From NCBI RefSeq assembly GCF_021290965.1, contig NZ_JAJOYT010000013.1, positions 1 through 64,000 of the forward strand: a stretch of 64,000 nucleotides of DNA. Direction: 5' to 3'. Under the pieces are notes generated by a model, which was not told the DNA's origin, searched no databases, and saw only the letters and a list, made by a program, of their open reading frames with translations. This DNA comes from Rheinheimera faecalis. GTDB lineage: Bacteria > Pseudomonadota > Gammaproteobacteria > Enterobacterales > Alteromonadaceae. Below are positions 18,042 to 27,849 of this stretch, piece after piece (positions within the stretch are counted from its first letter, which is position 1; each line of letters starts with the position of its first letter). The translations under genes were made by a program, and so were the position numbers.

Positions 18042-18067
18042 TGCAATAGGCCTCTGCTTATCTTTGT

Positions 18068-18096
18068 AAAGCCATCTTCGGGTGGCTTTGTTTTTT
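18068..18096 (+). terminator. rho-independent terminator of the M16 peptidase gene
   Basis: Stem AAAGCCA/TGGCTTT, extended by two further pairs around a TTCG tetraloop, followed by GTTTTTT. Confidence 0.85.
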
Positions 18097-18257
18097 ACCC
18101 AACAAGAGTGATCTGCCCTCACTCCCCTGGTCCTTAACATTTTTGTTATTTGGTTACAAATTTACCTCATTTATCCATAGGTGAAAGCGTTTTTGCTCGC
18201 TACACTATAGCTGCCGATTTTTTGCGCCTTTTCTGCTGTTTAAAACAAAGGTAAACA

Positions 18258-18314
18258 ATGAAATTAGACAAACTGGTTGATGCCAACAGGGAAGCAACAG
18301 CTTCTTTTTCTTAA
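18258..18314 (+). CDS. possible 18-codon leader peptide
   Basis: Frame MKLDKLVDANREATASFS, starting eight bases after an AAAGGT site. Its 3' end overlaps the GAAGC-AACA-GCTTC hairpin (18291-18304) that runs into TTTTTC. A translated short frame overlapping a terminator-like hairpin upstream of an efflux operon is the layout of a ribosome-controlled attenuator. It may equally be chance. Confidence 0.3.
   Translation: MKLDKLVDANREATASFS
18291..18310 (+). terminator. terminator-like hairpin at the end of the leader frame
   Basis: GAAGC-AACA-GCTTC followed by TTTTTC. The stem is short (five pairs, six with a G-T pair), so termination would be partial at best. Confidence 0.4.
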
Positions 18315-18384
18315 ATTTTTATTAATTTATGACTAATCGTCACAATTTATAAAAAAACGTGGCACACTAGCCTGCCCGCTGAAT

Positions 18385-18436
18385 GTGAGTAAGTAATGTG
18401 TAAGATCAGAAGAGTTAATCTGATCTTTGCACTCAC
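18385..18436 (+). promoter_or_regulatory. nested hairpin in the RND operon leader
   Basis: Outer stem GTGAGT (18385-18390)/ACTCAC (18431-18436) encloses a nine-pair stem AAGATCAGA (18402-18410)/TCTGATCTT (18419-18427). No U-run follows, so it is not a simple terminator. It could be a leader RNA structure or a protein-binding inverted repeat. Confidence 0.4.
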
Positions 18437-18524
18437 AATGGATCTAATCCGAAAGTGCAGTGAAGTCGTATTGCCAATGCTGAAACTTTTGGGTCCTTAT
18501 TAACTTTTTAATCTGGTTACTGTT

Positions 18525-19643
18525 ATGAAAAGATTTAAATCCATATTGTTTGCCGTTCTTGGCCTGATCTGTGTGTTTATGGTGCTTGCAGGGGTCAAAG
18601 GTGGCCAGATTGCAGCCATGATCGAATCAGGCGAAACTTTTGTGCCTCCTCCAGAATATGTCAGTACTTTTAGTGTTGAACAACAAAGCTGGCCTAATAC
18701 TTACAATGCTATAGGCACAGTGCTGGCAGACGAAGGTATTGTCGTTGCTGCTGAAGTACCAGGCCGGGTGAAAAAAATTAGCTTCAGCAATGGCCAGCAA
18801 GTCACAGCGGGCACTGTGCTGATTGAGCAGGACGTGACCAACGAACAAGCTCAGTTGCGCTCAGCCGAAGCCAGTCTGAAACTGGCAAAAACCAGTTACG
18901 ATCGCTTAGTGCAGTTACGCCGCACCAATATTGCCACTCAAAGTGAATTAGACAACGCCAAACAACAACTCGACAGCGCCTCTGCTCAGGTAGACAACTT
19001 AAAAGCTACTTTACAGAAAAAAGTCATTCGCGCACCTTTTGATGGCCGTATTGGTATTCGCCAGGTCGACTTAGGTACTGATTTGCAGGCGGGTACAGCC
19101 ATAGTGTCACTGCAAGCCACCAACAAAGTACGGGTGAATTTCCCTGTACCGCAAAACTGGCTGACTCAAATCACTAAAGGTTTACCTGTTGAAGTGTCAG
19201 TAGGTGATGGCGCAGTCATAGTCAAAGGTGAAATCAGTGCTATTGGCGCCGAAATTAATACCAACACCCGTAATGTGATAGTGCAGTCGATTTTAGATAA
19301 CAGCACTGACGTGTTAATCCCTGGTATGGCGGTATCAACCACTGTGACGTTAACGGACCCACATCAATTATTAGTGGTACCAAGCACAGCCGTTATTTAC
19401 GCTCCTTTTGGTGACACTGTGTTTGTGGTGGAAAAAGATGACAAAGGCGGCTTAAAAGCCCGCCAGCAGTTTGTCCGCTTAGGCAAAGCCCGTGGTGATT
19501 TTGTTGAAGTGATTGATGGCTTAAAAGCCGGTGATCAAGTGGTGAGCGCAGGTGCATTTAAGCTGTTTAATGGCCAGGCTGTGGTGCTGAGCAAAACTCA
19601 ACCACCAGAATTTAAAGCTGCGCCAACACCAGCTGATACCTGA
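18525..19643 (+). CDS. RND efflux periplasmic adaptor (membrane fusion protein)
   Basis: A 372-residue MFP with an N-terminal anchor (about residues 7-25), a lipoyl motif pair (AAEVPGRVKKISFSNGQQV and KVIRAPFDGRIGIRQVDLG) around a short alpha-hairpin, and a C-terminal barrel ending in a GDQVVSAGAFKLFNGQ segment typical of AcrA/MexA-like adaptors. It precedes the RND permease by 55 bases and forms the pump's periplasmic link. No outer-membrane channel gene follows, so a shared TolC is expected. Confidence 0.9.
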   Translation: MKRFKSILFAVLGLICVFMVLAGVKGGQIAAMIESGETFVPPPEYVSTFSVEQQSWPNTYNAIGTVLADEGIVVAAEVPGRVKKISFSNGQQVTAGTVLIEQDVTNEQAQLRSAEASLKLAKTSYDRLVQLRRTNIATQSELDNAKQQLDSASAQVDNLKATLQKKVIRAPFDGRIGIRQVDLGTDLQAGTAIVSLQATNKVRVNFPVPQNWLTQITKGLPVEVSVGDGAVIVKGEISAIGAEINTNTRNVIVQSILDNSTDVLIPGMAVSTTVTLTDPHQLLVVPSTAVIYAPFGDTVFVVEKDDKGGLKARQQFVRLGKARGDFVEVIDGLKAGDQVVSAGAFKLFNGQAVVLSKTQPPEFKAAPTPADT

Positions 19644-19698
19644 TTTGCGATAGCCGAACCGCAATCATTGATCACCAGCCATTAAGAATGAGCAGATT

Positions 19699-22600
19699 AT
19701 GAATTTTACCGATATTTTTATTAAAAAGCCTGTGCTGGCCATAGTGGTCAGCCTGCTGATATTGCTGGCTGGTTTCCAGTCGATGAGCAATATGACGGTA
19801 CGACAGTACCCACGTTCAGATATAGCTGTGATAAGAATTACCACAGCCTACATAGGTGCCAACGCTGATTTAGTGCGTGGTTTTATTACCACTCCTATAG
19901 AGCGTGCTATAGCCTCAGCTGGTGGTATCGACTACATCGAATCGCAGAGCACTATGGGCGTATCAACAGTGATAGCGCATTTGCATCTGAACTATGACCC
20001 GCTCAAAGCGATGACAGAAATCAGTGCTAAGGTGAATCAGGTACGGGGTGATTTACCCCCTGAAGCCGAAGTACCTGCTATTGCCATCGAAGCCGCCGAC
20101 AGTCAGTTTGCCGCTGCTTACTTAAGTTTTAGCTCAGATATTCTGGAGCAAAACCAGATCACTGAGTTTTTAACCCGCTCAGTGCAGCCTCGTTTAATTG
20201 CCATTAGTGGTGTGCAAAAAGCCGATATTCTCGGTGGCCGTACCTTCGCAATGCGGGTTTGGCTCAAACCAGAACGTATGGCGGCTTTAGGTATTACCGC
20301 TTCAGACGTGCGCACAGCGCTGACCGATAACAATATTCAGGCCACTATAGGTCAGACCCGGGGTGCTTACACTCAGGTGAATTTACGCGCTAACACTGAT
20401 ATGAAAGGTGTGGACGAGTTTAAGCGCATGATTTTACGCCAGAATGGCGAAGGTATTGTGCGTTTGTCTGATGTCGCAGATGTGGTTTTAGGCGCTGATG
20501 ATTACAACACTGACGTGAACTACTCAGGCGAAACCGCAGTATTTATGGGTGTTTTTGTTGCGCCTAACGCCAACTCTCTGGACGTGATTAAAGCCGTCAC
20601 TAAAGAGATGGAGCTGATTAAAGCTGACCTGCCCAGTGGCTTAACAGGGGAAGTGTCTTACGACGCTACTAAATACATTGAAGCAGCTATTGATGATGTC
20701 GTAAAAACGCTTGGCGAAACCTTACTGATCATCATAGTGGTCATATTCCTGTTTTTAGGTTTCAGCCGTTCAGTGCTTATTCCTATTATCGCCATACCGC
20801 TGTCATTGATTGGCGCCATGTTTATTATGAAAGTCTTTGGCTTCTCATTAAACCTGCTGACCTTGTTGTCGATAGTGTTGTCTGTAGGTCTGGTGGTGGA
20901 TGACGCCATTGTTATGGTGGAAAACATTGAACGTCATATTCAAAACGGCCTGAAGCCATTCAAAGCAGCATTAGTCGCTGCCCGCGAATTGGGTGGCCCT
21001 ATTATTGCGATGACAGTAACGCTGATTTCGGTTTATGTGCCTATAGGTTTACAAGGGGGTTTAACCGGTACTTTGTTCCGCGAATTTGCTATTACGCTGG
21101 CAGGTGCCGTGGCTATTTCCGCCATAGTCGCTATTACGCTGTCGCCTATGATGGCATCGCGTATGTTAAAACCTCATACCAGCTTAAAAGCTCCACTGGA
21201 CGGTATTTTCACCCGCTTCCAGCACTTTTACAGCCGTAAACTGGAAAGCAGTTTAAATAACAGATCCGGTGTTTATGTGTTCTGGATTGGCATCATGCTG
21301 CTCTGTGTGCCTTTGTACAGCATGTCACCCAAAGAACTGGCGCCAGTGGAAGATCAGGGCGTTATCTTTGGTATTGTTGACTCACCAGCCAATGCGACAG
21401 TCGATCAGTCGTCTTATTACGGCAAATACGTCAACGAAGCCTTTATGTCAGTGCCAGAAACTGACTTTACCTTCCAGATCACCTTCCCTACCGGTGGTTT
21501 TGGCGGCATGGTCACCAAACCCTGGTCAGAACGTGAACGCACAGTGTTTGAAGTGATGCCGGAAGTACAGCAAAAGCTGGCGCAAATTTCAGGGGTACGG
21601 ATTTTACCTATTACTCCTCCTTCATTGCCTGGTGGTGGTAATTTCCCGGTTGAGTTTGTGATTGCTTCTACCGCTGAATCTAAAGAGATTTATGACTATG
21701 CATTGAAACTGGAAAAAGTGATGCGTGAAAGCGGCATATTCCCGTTCCAGGTCATTGATATGAAAGTGGATCAGCCAGAGTATCAGCTGAATATCGACCG
21801 CGACAAAGTGGCAGATTTAGGCCTGAATATGCGTGACGTAGTGCAGGACTTAGGCACTTTGTTAGGCGGTGGTTACGTCAATCGCTTTAACATGTCAGGC
21901 CAAAGCTACAAAGTAGTGCCACAAGTGAAACGTATAGAGCGTTTAACGCCTGATGATTTAACCAACCTCTATATCAAAGGTCCGCAGGATCAGATGATAC
22001 GGGTCGATCAAATCGCCAGCCTGACGCACAGCACAGTGCCACGCAGTATCAACCGTATGCAGCAACTAAATGCAGTGAAAATCAGTGGTGTGACTATTAA
22101 ACCCCTGGATGAAACTTTAACCTTCCTCGAAACTGAAGCGAAAAAGTTACTGCCAAGTAGTTATTCTATTGATTACACAGGTGAATCCCGTCAGTTAAAA
22201 CGTGAAGGCAATACCTTCCTGCCGGCCTTTACTCTGGCCGTGACTATGATTTTCCTGGTGCTGGCGGCTCAATACAACAGCTTCCGTGACCCTATCGTTA
22301 TTTTGTTAGGTTCGGTGCCTCTGGCTCTGTTTGGTGCGCTGGTCTTTACCTTCCTGAAAATCCCGGCGCCTATGCCATTTTTCACCGACGGTTTTACCAG
22401 TACGCTCAATATCTATTCGCAGGTGGGGTTAGTCACACTGATAGGTTTGATTGCGCGTAACGGTATTCTGGTGGTGGAATTTGCTAATAAGCTGCAGGAA
22501 CAAGGCAAATCCAAGCTGGACGCCATTCGTGAAGCTTCAGTGTTGCGTTTACGCCCTGTGATGATGACCAGTATCGCGACTATTGCAGGTCACACTCCGC

Positions 22601-22800
22601 TGATCTTTGCCGAAGGTGCAGGCGCTGCGGCCCGTAACTCTATAGGTATAGTCTTAGTGCTGGGCATGACCATTGGTACTCTGATGACTCTCTTTGTCTT
22701 ACCTTCTGTCTATATGCTGATCGCAAAAGATCACAGCCATGACAAAGTGATGGATGAAGACGATGATCAAGAAGAAGACCATCAGGTAAAACCAGCCTGA
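19699..22800 (+). CDS. RND multidrug efflux permease (HAE1 family)
   Basis: A 1033-residue inner-membrane proton antiporter. The N-terminus FTDIFIKKPVLAIVVSLL and the two-fold repeat of one helix, a large periplasmic loop and a helix cluster are typical of AcrB-like pumps. The proton-relay Asp pair is in VGLVVDDAIVMVENIERH. The C-terminal tail is highly acidic (DEDDDQEEDH). With the adaptor upstream it should export hydrophobic or cationic compounds; specificity cannot be read from sequence. A strong terminator follows. Confidence 0.93.
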   Translation: MNFTDIFIKKPVLAIVVSLLILLAGFQSMSNMTVRQYPRSDIAVIRITTAYIGANADLVRGFITTPIERAIASAGGIDYIESQSTMGVSTVIAHLHLNYDPLKAMTEISAKVNQVRGDLPPEAEVPAIAIEAADSQFAAAYLSFSSDILEQNQITEFLTRSVQPRLIAISGVQKADILGGRTFAMRVWLKPERMAALGITASDVRTALTDNNIQATIGQTRGAYTQVNLRANTDMKGVDEFKRMILRQNGEGIVRLSDVADVVLGADDYNTDVNYSGETAVFMGVFVAPNANSLDVIKAVTKEMELIKADLPSGLTGEVSYDATKYIEAAIDDVVKTLGETLLIIIVVIFLFLGFSRSVLIPIIAIPLSLIGAMFIMKVFGFSLNLLTLLSIVLSVGLVVDDAIVMVENIERHIQNGLKPFKAALVAARELGGPIIAMTVTLISVYVPIGLQGGLTGTLFREFAITLAGAVAISAIVAITLSPMMASRMLKPHTSLKAPLDGIFTRFQHFYSRKLESSLNNRSGVYVFWIGIMLLCVPLYSMSPKELAPVEDQGVIFGIVDSPANATVDQSSYYGKYVNEAFMSVPETDFTFQITFPTGGFGGMVTKPWSERERTVFEVMPEVQQKLAQISGVRILPITPPSLPGGGNFPVEFVIASTAESKEIYDYALKLEKVMRESGIFPFQVIDMKVDQPEYQLNIDRDKVADLGLNMRDVVQDLGTLLGGGYVNRFNMSGQSYKVVPQVKRIERLTPDDLTNLYIKGPQDQMIRVDQIASLTHSTVPRSINRMQQLNAVKISGVTIKPLDETLTFLETEAKKLLPSSYSIDYTGESRQLKREGNTFLPAFTLAVTMIFLVLAAQYNSFRDPIVILLGSVPLALFGALVFTFLKIPAPMPFFTDGFTSTLNIYSQVGLVTLIGLIARNGILVVEFANKLQEQGKSKLDAIREASVLRLRPVMMTSIATIAGHTPLIFAEGAGAAARNSIGIVLVLGMTIGTLMTLFVLPSVYMLIAKDHSHDKVMDEDDDQEEDHQVKPA

Positions 22801-22817
22801 TTGAGAATGCTTTAACG

Positions 22818-22846
22818 AAGGGCTAACGCAAGTTAGCCCTTTTTTA
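22818..22846. terminator. bidirectional terminator between RND and GGDEF-EAL genes
   Basis: Perfect ten-base stem AAGGGCTAAC/GTTAGCCCTT with a GCAA loop and a T-run on the plus strand. It sits between convergent genes. Confidence 0.9.
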
Positions 22847-24712
22847 TTAAGATAACAGCGATTCAAATTCTTGTGGTGATACAGCTTTTGACCATAAGTA
22901 CCCCTGAGCGCAACTACAACCTGCCTGCTGCAGTAATACCAGGCTTTGATTGTCTTCCACCCCTTCAGCCACTGTATGCAAACCTAAGCTGGTTGCCAGT
23001 TGAATAATACCGTTCACCAAGGCCAGATCTTTGTCGTTTTGCCGGATACGGGCAACAAAGGAGCGGTCTATTTTTAAACTGCTCAGGCTAAATTGGCTTA
23101 AATACCCCAGGTTCGAATAGCCAGTGCCAAAATCATCAATAGCAAAACGTACGCCCAAAGCTGACAGCTGATCAATTTGCTGTTTTACTAAAGCCGTGTC
23201 ATCAATCAGTACGGATTCGGTCAGTTCCAACTCCAGTAAATGTGCAGCCAGGCCTGTATCATTGAGTACTTGTGTGACGACTTTTGGTAAGTCAGCTTGC
23301 TTAAACTGCATAGCTGAAATGTTAACAGCAATACCTAAAGCAAAACCCGACTTTTGCCATACCATAGCCTGAGCACAAGCGCGCTGCAGTACAAACAAAC
23401 CAAGCTCCTGAATTAAACCCGTTTCCTCAGCAAGCGGTATAAACACATCGGGCGGAATGACACCTAACTCTGCGTCAGTCCAGCGTAATAAAGCCTCAGC
23501 GCCACTGATGGTATTGGTTTTTAAGTCATAAGTCGGCTGATAAGCCACTGTAAAAAGCTGCTGCTTGACCGCAACACGCAAACGCATCATCAGGTTAAAT
23601 TTGTCCAGCTGTTGCTGCTCCATTTCAGAGTGATACCAGCAAAACCTGTTACGCCCCATCTTCTTCGCCTGATACATTGCTGTATCTGCCTTTTTGCATA
23701 GCAAGTGAAAATCTGTACCATCCGCAGGTGACAAGGTGACACCAATAGAAGCCGACAGCTGAATTTTATGCTGCTGCACTAAAAACTCCTGCTGACAGCT
23801 TTGCAATAAATTGCAGATACGTTGTTCCAGTTGTGCCGAATCTTGCCACTGGCTTAAAATCACCACAAATTCATCGCCACCAAAGCGACTAAGAACATCC
23901 TGCTCTGATAATTGCTGTTGTAACAAAGAAGCCAGCTTTTGCAGTACTTCATCACCAGCCTGATGCCCAAGTGCATCATTAATAGGTTTGAAGTTATCCA
24001 AATCAATAAATAACAAAGCCACGGACTGCTGTGAGCTATTGGCAATGGCACGTCGAAAACCAAGTTCACATTGAGTTCTGTTCACTAATCCGGTTAGCGG
24101 ATCATGCTGAGCCAAGCGTTGAATTTCCAGTTGAGAGGCCACAACCCGTTCGTTTTCTTGTTTTAACTGCAGCAACACATCTTTGGTATCACGGGCTATC
24201 AGCCGCATGGTTAAACCACTGACCAACAACAAAATATTTAAGGTGATAAAAGAGTTGAAAGTGGGTTTTGGCTGGCTAAACTCCAGCCAGCCATACAAAG
24301 TGGCTAAAGCCAGAGTGGAACAAAACAGCAGAATAAAACCAAATAACAGTATGTAAAAACGCCGGCCACTGTACATAGCGGCATAAGCCAGCACCAGCGG
24401 ATACCCAAGCAGCATCAAGTCAAAAATACCCAGGTTGATACTGATCAGACTGCTGATCATTAACGTCAGCAGACACAATAAAGATCCTGTAGCAAAACGA
24501 ATTTTACCTTGCTGTAATAGCAAAAGCGTAGAGACCAAAGCTACTGCGGCTACTAACAAAATAGCCGTAGACAAAGGTCCAGAGAACAAAGCACCACACA
24601 GAACAGCCACAAGGCATATCCAGACCACTTGTTTTAGCCGCTTCAATCGCACGCCTGTGACTAAGGTGCCATCAGAACCTGCTGAAAATTCAAATAAGGT
24701 CCGCTGCTTCAT
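22847..24712 (-). CDS. membrane GGDEF-EAL protein (cyclic-di-GMP synthesis and breakdown)
   Basis: A 621-residue protein with about six N-terminal membrane helices (residues 25-185), a GGDEF domain with intact GGDEF (about 276-280) and an EAL domain with intact EAL in GAEALLRW (about 404) and DDFGTGYSNLGYL. The inhibitory RxxD site expected five residues before GGDEF reads SEQD, so product feedback through it is probably absent. Both activities could be functional. The membrane part is not one I can name and may sense a signal. The gene stands alone. Confidence 0.9.
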   Translation of the reverse strand: MKQRTLFEFSAGSDGTLVTGVRLKRLKQVVWICLVAVLCGALFSGPLSTAILLVAAVALVSTLLLLQQGKIRFATGSLLCLLTLMISSLISINLGIFDLMLLGYPLVLAYAAMYSGRRFYILLFGFILLFCSTLALATLYGWLEFSQPKPTFNSFITLNILLLVSGLTMRLIARDTKDVLLQLKQENERVVASQLEIQRLAQHDPLTGLVNRTQCELGFRRAIANSSQQSVALLFIDLDNFKPINDALGHQAGDEVLQKLASLLQQQLSEQDVLSRFGGDEFVVILSQWQDSAQLEQRICNLLQSCQQEFLVQQHKIQLSASIGVTLSPADGTDFHLLCKKADTAMYQAKKMGRNRFCWYHSEMEQQQLDKFNLMMRLRVAVKQQLFTVAYQPTYDLKTNTISGAEALLRWTDAELGVIPPDVFIPLAEETGLIQELGLFVLQRACAQAMVWQKSGFALGIAVNISAMQFKQADLPKVVTQVLNDTGLAAHLLELELTESVLIDDTALVKQQIDQLSALGVRFAIDDFGTGYSNLGYLSQFSLSSLKIDRSFVARIRQNDKDLALVNGIIQLATSLGLHTVAEGVEDNQSLVLLQQAGCSCAQGYLWSKAVSPQEFESLLS

Positions 24713-24902
24713 ATCCTGCCTTGTTTCTGCATTTCCAACACCATACCGTTTCGGAAAACGATAAAACCTGCAACACCAGGATCAATAGTCAGAATACCAG
24801 ACTGCTAACAAATTAATACAGTCAAGGTGGAGATAATTTGATATGAAACTCGATTTTACTGTGGCCAGTGCGGGCCCTGTTCCAGCGTTTTGCAGCTTAT
24901 AA

Positions 24903-24937
24903 AAACAAAAAAACACCGGAACTAAGTCCGGTGTTTT
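24903..24937 (-). terminator. terminator of the TonB-dependent receptor gene
   Basis: The minus strand reads AAACACCGGA-CTTAGT-TCCGGTGTTT followed by TTTTG, a perfect ten-base stem with a T-run. Confidence 0.88.
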
Positions 24938-24953
24938 ACTGACAACAGGGGTT

Positions 24954-27728
24954 TTACATGCTGTAGCGGAAACCTAAAGCAAAAGTCCGGCTATAAATGG
25001 AGGAGCCGAAGTTATGAGTATCAGGATACTCGTAATAACTCTGGAAGACTTCATTGGTCAGGTTGGTTGCGTCAAAGGTTAACATCAGATTGTCTGTGAC
25101 ATCAAAGCTGACCTGAAAGTCCATACTTTTCTCTGGGTTACGATAGACACCCAGCGGATTAGCAAACAAAGCGGCTTCATAGTTATTCAGGAAATCTTCG
25201 CGCCAGACATAAGACAAGCGCATGTCAAAACGCTCTTTTTCATAGGCCAGCACCACGCTGTAAGACGAATCCGACACACCAAATAAAGGTGTGGTTGTGG
25301 TACCTGTCACTTCACCAGCTGTATTAGTAATAGGTATATCCTGCGAAGAATCCAGCGCTGTATAACTGGCTTGCACCCCCATACCGTCCAGCACTTCAGG
25401 TAACTCTTTAGGGAAATATACAAAACCCAGCTCATACCCTTTTAACTCACCATTTGACGCGTTATCAGGTTGTGTCAGGATAAAATCGTACGGATCACCA
25501 TCATTATTCACATGAGTAACACGACGGCGGAAATCGACAACAAAACCTTCGATATCCCGTTTAAATAAGGCACCATAAATAGCATTACCTTCGTCAAAGT
25601 ACCATTCCAGCGACAGATCATAGTTTTTGGATTCTGTAGGTTTCAGGTTCGGATTACCGCCCCCTGCTGTGCCGTATCCTATGTTGGTGACATCTTCCAC
25701 ATAAGTGATGGTCGGGTTTAACTGCGCAAAACCTGGCTGGCGGATAGTTTCACCATAGCTGACGCGGGCTATTAAATCGTCAGTGATCCCATAACGTAGC
25801 ATAAAACTTGGCAATAACTTATCGCTGCTGGCCGAAGCTGAATTACCACCAAACTCCATATCTGTATCAACTGAGACATAACGCAAACCAAACTGGCCGT
25901 CGACAATATGACCAGCTACTTCAGTTTCATAATCAGCCTGGGCATACACAGCTGTGGTTGCTTCATTGACGTTAAAATTCTCAATCAACATCAGCGCTGA
26001 ACCTGTGTCCAGACCTGCATTCACTTCAGTGTTATACAGATCGCGGAACATTTCTGCGTTATCTCTGATGTAATAACCATTAGGTGTTAACCAGGACGTC
26101 GGCACATCAGATTCACCATCAAAGAAACCCTTATTAATGCTTAACAAACCAGGATAAGTGGCTAACTGACAAGCTGCAGTGCCTGAATTACAAACCGGAG
26201 CATCCTGAATACGCTGAGATTCAGAAGCTTTACGATCATCATAACGGGCACCAAAACTAACTTTTTTCAGGAAACCTTCGTCAATGCTGTAATCCGCATC
26301 GGCGGTCCAGGTTAAAGCATCCCCTTCATTGGCATTGGCGTTGTCATACAGCTGAGCCATATTCCATTGATTTGGATCGGTTAAATCTGTCGCAGGGCCA
26401 AAACTAAAAGCCGGTAAACCGCCACCCGAATTAAAATCAACAGTCACACTGTCGGCAACCCTGTCGGTACGCATCGCAAAAAATGAGCTTTCAAACTCGC
26501 TTTTTTGATACACCACTTCAGACTTCAGTTGCAGATGATCGGTTAAATCCCATTTACCGCCTAACGCATAGACATAACTGTCGGTCTGACCTGTCGACAA
26601 ATCGCCACTGGTGAACATATAAGGTGCGTTCACAGTGCGGGATTTAATAATATTTGTGCCATCAAAGGTTTGAATACTATCAACAGCTTCTGGTGTTAAG
26701 CTGCCCCACCAGTCGACAAAAGAGAACAACAGCGAGTTGTACGACTCGTTGCGATAGCCGTTATAAAAGGCTTCAAACAGGTATTCAGATTTATCATCAG
26801 GCGCAAACTGCAACGCAATATTGGCAGCAGGACGTTCACGTTTACCGGTAAAATCACTGGCAAAAATAGCGTCTCGGGATAGCAGATAACCATACTGCTG
26901 GCCATTGACAGGTAAAGTGGAGCCAGCAGCAAAAGGTAAACCCGCTTCCAGACCTGGTTGCCATACCTCCTGACCGCCAATTTGAGTATCTATGCGCTGA
27001 AACGGAGCAAAACCCGGCGGTGGATTAGCATCAAAAAACGGCACCATAGCGCCGGCTGTCACGCTTTGATCGCGGTAATTGGTTTCGGCATAAGACAGGT
27101 TCACTAAAGCGCCAAAGTCACCACCTGAAAGATCCCAGCGATTACTGGCTAAAGCACTGACATTCGGGTCAGTTTTGTCAGCTTTATCCTGATGAATACC
27201 ACGACCTGCAATGACAAACTTGCTGCCATCAAAATCAAAAGGCCTTTGGGTATGAATATCAATCTGACCGGCAATACCGGTTTCAATTAATTTAGCAGAG
27301 CGGGTTTTGTAAGTATCGACGCGATTTAATAAACTGGCCGGAATATCAGCCAATGCAACTGAACGGCCTGAAGCGGTAAAAATATTACGGCCGTTGATCG
27401 TCGTGGTGACGTCGTTTAAACCACGAATAGAGACTGTATTGACTTCACCTGCTCCCCGGTCTGTGACCTGAACACCGGATAAACGCTGTAAGGCTTCAAC
27501 CACGTTATTGTCAGGAAACTTACCTATATCCTCGGCGACTATCGAGTCGACGATTTGTAAATTCTCTTTTTTCAGATCCATAGATTTGGCTAAGCTGCCA
27601 CGGATCCCTTTGACTTCAATAATTTCTACACTTGTTGGTTTATTCTCTTCTTGCGCTGCAGTAACTGGCTGGCTTAACAGAACAATAGCCATAGACACCG
27701 CACTGCTTAAGACGGATCGCTTAAACAT
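24954..27728 (-). CDS. TonB-dependent outer-membrane receptor
   Basis: A 924-residue receptor with a signal peptide (cleavage after PVTAA). An N-terminal VEIIEVKGIRGSLAKSMDLKK segment contains the TonB box-like region, followed by the plug (NVVEALQRLSGVQVTDRGAGE, VSIRGLND) and a large 22-strand-type barrel ending TFALGFRYSM, with the terminal aromatic typical of BAM substrates (one residue before the last). This subgroup, with the IRGSL motif, often imports carbohydrates or other organic nutrients in marine and freshwater Alteromonadales; the substrate here is unknown. GGGGAG precedes the ATG and a sigma-70-like promoter lies about 90-120 bases upstream. Confidence 0.92.
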   Translation of the reverse strand: MFKRSVLSSAVSMAIVLLSQPVTAAQEENKPTSVEIIEVKGIRGSLAKSMDLKKENLQIVDSIVAEDIGKFPDNNVVEALQRLSGVQVTDRGAGEVNTVSIRGLNDVTTTINGRNIFTASGRSVALADIPASLLNRVDTYKTRSAKLIETGIAGQIDIHTQRPFDFDGSKFVIAGRGIHQDKADKTDPNVSALASNRWDLSGGDFGALVNLSYAETNYRDQSVTAGAMVPFFDANPPPGFAPFQRIDTQIGGQEVWQPGLEAGLPFAAGSTLPVNGQQYGYLLSRDAIFASDFTGKRERPAANIALQFAPDDKSEYLFEAFYNGYRNESYNSLLFSFVDWWGSLTPEAVDSIQTFDGTNIIKSRTVNAPYMFTSGDLSTGQTDSYVYALGGKWDLTDHLQLKSEVVYQKSEFESSFFAMRTDRVADSVTVDFNSGGGLPAFSFGPATDLTDPNQWNMAQLYDNANANEGDALTWTADADYSIDEGFLKKVSFGARYDDRKASESQRIQDAPVCNSGTAACQLATYPGLLSINKGFFDGESDVPTSWLTPNGYYIRDNAEMFRDLYNTEVNAGLDTGSALMLIENFNVNEATTAVYAQADYETEVAGHIVDGQFGLRYVSVDTDMEFGGNSASASSDKLLPSFMLRYGITDDLIARVSYGETIRQPGFAQLNPTITYVEDVTNIGYGTAGGGNPNLKPTESKNYDLSLEWYFDEGNAIYGALFKRDIEGFVVDFRRRVTHVNNDGDPYDFILTQPDNASNGELKGYELGFVYFPKELPEVLDGMGVQASYTALDSSQDIPITNTAGEVTGTTTTPLFGVSDSSYSVVLAYEKERFDMRLSYVWREDFLNNYEAALFANPLGVYRNPEKSMDFQVSFDVTDNLMLTFDATNLTNEVFQSYYEYPDTHNFGSSIYSRTFALGFRYSM

Positions 27729-27820
27729 GAGCTTCTTCTCCCCTTGTCGTGGTTTTATTACACCTTCCCGGCCAAAACACAGCAGACCTTCGAGGCATTT
27801 TTCTTATCATTTCTCAAATC

Positions 27821-27849
27821 ATGCTATTGTATGATTAATAGACTGTCAA
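27821..27849 (-). promoter_or_regulatory. sigma-70-type promoter for the TonB receptor
   Basis: On the minus strand a perfect -35 TTGACA (27844-27849) is 17 bases from TAGCAT (27821-27826), which matches four of six -10 positions. It points to the receptor gene starting at 27728. Confidence 0.6.

Larger units (their letters stand above)
18097..18524 (+). promoter_or_regulatory. long 5' region of the RND efflux operon
   Basis: About 430 bases without a full-length gene. It holds an 18-codon frame (18258-18314) whose last third forms a GAAGC/GCTTC hairpin followed by TTTTTC, and further downstream a nested hairpin (18385-18436). This is more structure than expected for a plain promoter region, so the pump may be controlled by attenuation. 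The adaptor gene itself has no clear Shine-Dalgarno. Confidence 0.4.
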
